From Sipunculus nudus (taxonomy: Eukaryota; Annelida; Sipuncula; Golfingiida; Sipunculidae), in assembly GCA_026874595.1 (NCBI GenBank), contig CM049314.1:32449229-32513228 (forward strand): a DNA stretch of 64,000 nucleotides, written 5' to 3'. How positions within the stretch are numbered: position 1 is the first letter of the stretch; the number at the start of each line of letters is the position of its first letter. Under the pieces are notes generated by a model. The model did no database searches and was not told the origin of the DNA. It saw only the letters and a program-made list of their open reading frames with translations. The position numbers and the translations under genes are program-made. Positions 61,061 to 64,000 of the stretch are shown here, piece by piece.

Positions 61061-61500
61061 CTGAACCTTTGACTAATTTGTTAAAGAAGAAACAAAAGTC
61101 TGTATGGAATGTTCAGTGTGAAAATGCATTTCAGAATCTGAAAGCAAGTTCACCAGTTTTGGTAGCTCTAGACTTTTCTGTACCTTTAAAGTTAGCTGTA
61201 GATGCAAGAAGGCAATGATGGCATAGATCATTCAATTTGTTATTTCACTATTGAAAAAAAGAATGTTTAGCTTTGATTTTGGTATTCCAACATTTTGAAG
61301 TTTATGTTACTTCATCAGTCAAGACTATCATTGTCTTCAGTGATCACAATCCTCTTACGTTCACGAACAGGATGAAGTGTAAAAATCAAAGATTGTTGAG
61401 ATGTAGTTAGTTCTCACAGGATTACAACCTTGATATCAAACACATTAAAGGGAATGATAATGTACTTGCTGATTGCTTATCGAGATGTTTATGAAATGTT
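61061..61500 (+). pseudogene. RT connection and RNase H remnant
   Basis: Reads AEPLTNLLKKKQKSVWN from about 61059, followed by AFQNLKASSPVL and LKLAVDA (to 61205), the start of the RNase H fold where the catalytic Asp is retained. Then 'CLALILVFQHFEVYV' and 'VFSDHNPLTF' can be read in other frames at about 61260-61360, and DVLADCLSR near 61460-61482 marks the end of the domain. Several shifts and stops. Confidence 0.75.
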
Positions 61501-61612
61501 GTAAACAAAATGTTAATGTAATGTTGTAAATAAGACGATTTTTTAGATGTTTAAAATTTAGTGATTGTAATCGCAAAAAGAAAGCTTTTGAGAAAACTTT
61601 CTTTTTTCTCAC

Positions 61613-61621
61613 AGGAGGGGG
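61613..61621 (+). promoter_or_regulatory. polypurine tract
   Basis: AGGAGGGGG directly before the TGTTACA start of the 3' LTR, where plus-strand DNA synthesis would be primed. Confidence 0.88.
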
Positions 61622-63029
61622 TGTTACAAATGTCTCTTTTATTGTATGTGCAGCGCTGGCATTTTCCAGTGCTGTGGCGAGATAGTCCGGCCCACGCATG
61701 GGGTCTGACGTGTACACAGCGGTCATGCTGGTCTGGGGCTTTCTCGCCTGGCCGAGCCGGACCGGCCCATGTGAGAACCCTGACAAGTAGAGAAACAGCG
61801 TTATTGTTCAAGATGTTTCCTGTAACGCATGTGTACTGTGTATCATGTTAGGTTCTGTGCATTGTTCGGGAAATGGAAAGTTCTCGTCTTGGGGTGAGAC
61901 GTTATAAAAAGGGGACTGTGTTTTAGAGCCCAGAGAGAAGAGAGAAAAATTCCAGCGGACACAGAAGTGTGTATATCAGTTTATAGTCCTTTTTCGATAA
62001 GTGCGGCAGTTATAAATTTTCTTTTAAATTTGTGACGGATCTTATATAGTCTTCAGTTTGCTTTCGGGATTGTAACAAGAACTTCACTTTGGGATTACCA
62101 CGAATAGATATTGTGAATGAACTGGACTGTTATCCTCGGAGAAGATTTATGTATTTAACTGTTCATCTGGGTTGTACGTGATAAAGGACTTGTTGTCGCT
62201 GTGACACTGGCAGTATCCAGGTACTGTACGCTTTATTTATATACAAAAAACTAGAGGTTTTGTAAGCTATGGAGGAGATGCCGGTCCAAAACCTCTATCG
62301 GGGCGAAATTTCTGAGAGTTAACAACGGTATGACGATGCCCGCTGCCTGAACAGTCCTATTATAAGGACGACCATGGAAGTTTGAGTCATTAATAAGATA
62401 TCCGGAATGTGCGGCGCAATAATTGGTGAAAGAATTATCTAGTAAAATAGTTTGCCTAAGCATAACGTTATAACTGTGCCGATTATTTCAAGATATTTTA
62501 CCTCATGACCCAGACGTAACGTCTCTTTCTGATGGCAAGTCGGATTTTGTCAGTTATTGGAGCATGCGGCACAAACTTGCAGGAAATAAATTGTCAGGTG
62601 TGCATTAACGTAATTTGATATGCCGTTGTGCATGCAATAAAAATATTCATAAACGTTTCTGTTACCTTTTTATAGACGATTTATTAAATATCATTTGAGA
62701 CATAACGCTTCTTCTTTGACTCAAAAGGATATCGATGTTGAAGCCCGCATAATGTCACATCTCGGTTATTATCATAATTTAAGCATGCACCACCGACATG
62801 TTGATAAGCGGGCTTGACTGTACTTGTATTTCATTACTGTTGTACTGTTGTTATACTGTGTAATATTGTATTGATTTAGTGTATTGTAATGTTAGGTTTG
62901 TTTTAAGAATAAATTATAATTATTTGTTAACAAAAAAAACACAGACTTCTTTATTCATTCCCTTAGACATTTCTCCATGACAAAATTTATGATCGTGACG
63001 TCTACGTGATCTGTTGATGTTAGTTTCCA

Positions 63030-63034
<5 letters not shown>
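61622..63034 (+). repeat. 3' LTR with nested insertion
   Basis: Begins TGTTACAAATG (61622) and ends near 'ttagtttccataac' (63034), degraded from GTAACA. Without the 574-bp insertion it is about 839 bp, the same as solo copy 1. TATAAAAA lies at 61903-61910, followed by 'gagcccagagagaagagag'; AATAAA at 62908-62913 lies in the downstream part. A TA microsatellite follows directly. Confidence 0.85.
62245..62818. mobile_element. 574-bp insertion in the 3' LTR
   Basis: Present only in this LTR; both solo LTRs read straight through the site ('tttatttat.atactgt'). It starts with a hairpin (tagaggttttg at 62252 against caaaacctcta at 62287) and ends with another (tgaagcccgcataatg near 62739 against ataagcgggcttga near 62805). 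No ORF. No target duplication longer than 2 bp was found. Hairpins at both ends fit a non-autonomous rolling-circle or foldback element, class unknown. Confidence 0.65.

Positions 63035-63081
<47 letters not shown>
63035..63081. repeat. (TA)n microsatellite after the 3' LTR
   Basis: About 46 bp of TA dinucleotides starting at the last LTR bases. Confidence 0.95.
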
Positions 63082-63084
<3 letters not shown>

Positions 63085-63620
63085 GTACAAGAAAGTACAA
63101 AACAATATGAAATAAAAGGAAATATGAAATAAATGAAAATGTATGGAAAGAATAAAAATTGAAAGTTCAATCTATACTTATTGAAATGTCAGTATATAAA
63201 CAATGATCTAGAATTTTAACCTCATCGCATGTCAAAAGCGAACAAGGGTTACGCTCTTGAGGCAGCGGGGATCTCGCGCTTCTAAATAAGCATCTAATTT
63301 TACCTCTGCTTGTAATAGCCGGTTATGAAGGGCTTAGACGCCAGGTGGCGGGTCTGCAGAAAAAAATCGTGGGTATGATGTGACTAGCAGCCAAACAAAT
63401 GCCAGTTAACAAACACTAATCAGGCTACTTCAGGCAAGTTTTATGGTATGTTTCAAAACTGTGCACCCGTTTGTGGCATTCTTGGCTGTTATTTATTTTG
63501 AAACATCTAAGGTTATCTGGACCAATAATGAACACATCCCAATAATAATGTAGATTCCTTGTCACATCAGTTGTGTGTTCCGTTTATCTCGCAATAAACT
63601 AGGCGCAGCCATATTTGCAA
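63082..63620. other. non-coding, no gene recognised
   Basis: Nothing I can assign. Confidence 0.4.
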
Positions 63621-63629
63621 TAAATCATG

Positions 63630-63735
63630 TGACCATTTCATCCAATCATAGAGAATGTTACCTCCATTACCGGGTCTCATCTGATTGATCCAATATAAAG
63701 GGCTCCCCTCCCGTGTAGCAACCGACAAAACCAGG
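63630..63735 (+). promoter_or_regulatory. putative RNA polymerase II promoter
   Basis: CCAAT-type motifs at about 63636 ('tccaatca') and 63689 ('gatccaata') precede TATAAAG at 63694-63700. Initiation would be expected near 63725-63732. The segment is GC-richer than the surrounding AT-rich DNA. No coding exon is visible within the remaining 270 bp, so this is a proposal from motif spacing only. Confidence 0.4.
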
Positions 63736-63807
63736 CCGAAACAAACAGCGCTTACGATAAATGTAGTAGGTCTATAGGTACAGCGCTGTGTAAAGAGGCT
63801 AATAAAG
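63725..63807 (+). other. putative non-coding first exon
   Basis: From the predicted start to a strong donor-like site AAAG|GTAAGG at 63807/63808. The only ATG (63770) is followed at once by TAG. If real, translation would start in an exon beyond the window. Confidence 0.3.
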
Positions 63808-64000
63808 GTAAGGTTTCTCCTTTCAGGGCCAGATTAAATGTGTGTTATTCCGGTAGTTAGACCCAGATCGCTATGAGTTATAATGGAGCCGTTCCATTGA
63901 CATTGCCTGGCCTAAACCATTTTGTCAACTATCAAGTGAAGGCTTTAATCGGCATGAAAATATAACCCTAATCCATACTAGGATTTTATGTCCAGTTTAT
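63808..64000. other. possible intron start, otherwise featureless
   Basis: Follows the donor-like site; no ORF or repeat recognised. Confidence 0.3.

Larger units (their letters stand above)
50803..63034 (+). mobile_element. Gmr1-like Ty3/gypsy LTR retrotransposon (degenerate)
   Basis: Order on the plus strand: 5' LTR remnant (50803-50828), primer-binding site (50835-50852), gag (51004-52220), a DS/E-rich post-gag spacer (52220-52640), protease (split at 52661 and 58366), integrase (58860-60174), RT (60178-61060), RNase H (61190-61490), polypurine tract (61613-61621), 3' LTR (61622-63034). Integrase precedes RT, the opposite of the usual Ty3/gypsy order, as described for the Gmr1-like group. 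IN and RT share one frame across a single TGA (60175-60177), so the order is not a rearrangement of separate fragments. No env-like ORF lies between RNase H and the LTR. LINE-B is nested at 52674-58365 and another insertion sits in the 3' LTR. Many stops and frameshifts make it inactive. Confidence 0.82.

Noticed and set aside
58860-61500. IN-before-RT order caused by rearrangement of two elements
   Set aside because: Integrase and RT share one frame across a single stop and the RT is followed directly by RNase H, polypurine tract and LTR.
50803-63034. An endogenous gammaretrovirus, suggested by the tRNA-Pro primer site
   Set aside because: Integrase lies before RT, gag has a CCHC and SCAN-like arrangement of the Gmr1 type, and there is no env-like frame before the LTR.

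Overview
This is a gene-poor, AT-rich stretch of animal nuclear DNA. I could not recognise a single convincing host protein-coding exon. The recognisable content is transposable elements, minisatellites and microsatellites. The tandem-cored palindrome-ended repeat at 12.9-13.6 kb resembles the 'pearl' elements of bivalves, and together with the mix of LINEs, tRNA-derived SINEs and a Ty3/gypsy element it suggests a marine mollusc, probably a bivalve. That assignment is inference.

Layout. 1-8 kb: non-coding DNA with a 385-bp TIR element (second copy at 29.1 kb, minus strand), G/C-run palindromes and a 27-bp minisatellite (6.84-7.47 kb). 8.4-9.1 kb: decayed tandem repeat. 12.4-13.6 kb: two adjacent tandem-cored, Helitron/pearl-like repeats. 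14.6-19.2 kb: an old, frameshifted LINE (LINE-A) with an inverted-repeat insertion in its endonuclease. 19.2-50.7 kb: mostly unrecognised non-coding DNA with two solo LTRs of one family (24.98-25.81 kb minus, 41.79-42.55 kb plus), SINE-like pieces (23.8, 34.7, 35.1 kb), a 669-bp MITE (47.5 kb) and microsatellites. 50.8-63.0 kb: a degenerate Ty3/gypsy-type LTR retrotransposon of the same LTR family. 63.6-63.8 kb: a possible RNA polymerase II promoter with a first-exon donor site.

The most interesting structure is the 50.8-63.0 kb element. It has a primer-binding site that is an 18/18 complement of the tRNA-Pro 3' end, a gag with a SAP-like N-terminus, a SCAN-like capsid segment and a CCHC knuckle, then protease, integrase and, downstream of integrase in the same frame, reverse transcriptase and RNase H, then a polypurine tract and a 3' LTR. 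Integrase before RT is the unusual order of the Gmr1-like group within Ty3/gypsy. A much younger 5.7-kb L1/Tx1-type LINE (LINE-B, minus strand) has inserted exactly at the protease Asp-Thr-Gly codons with a 13-bp target-site duplication. The 3' LTR carries another 574-bp insertion. The result is a readable three-layer chronology: old LTR element, then the LTR insertion and the LINE.
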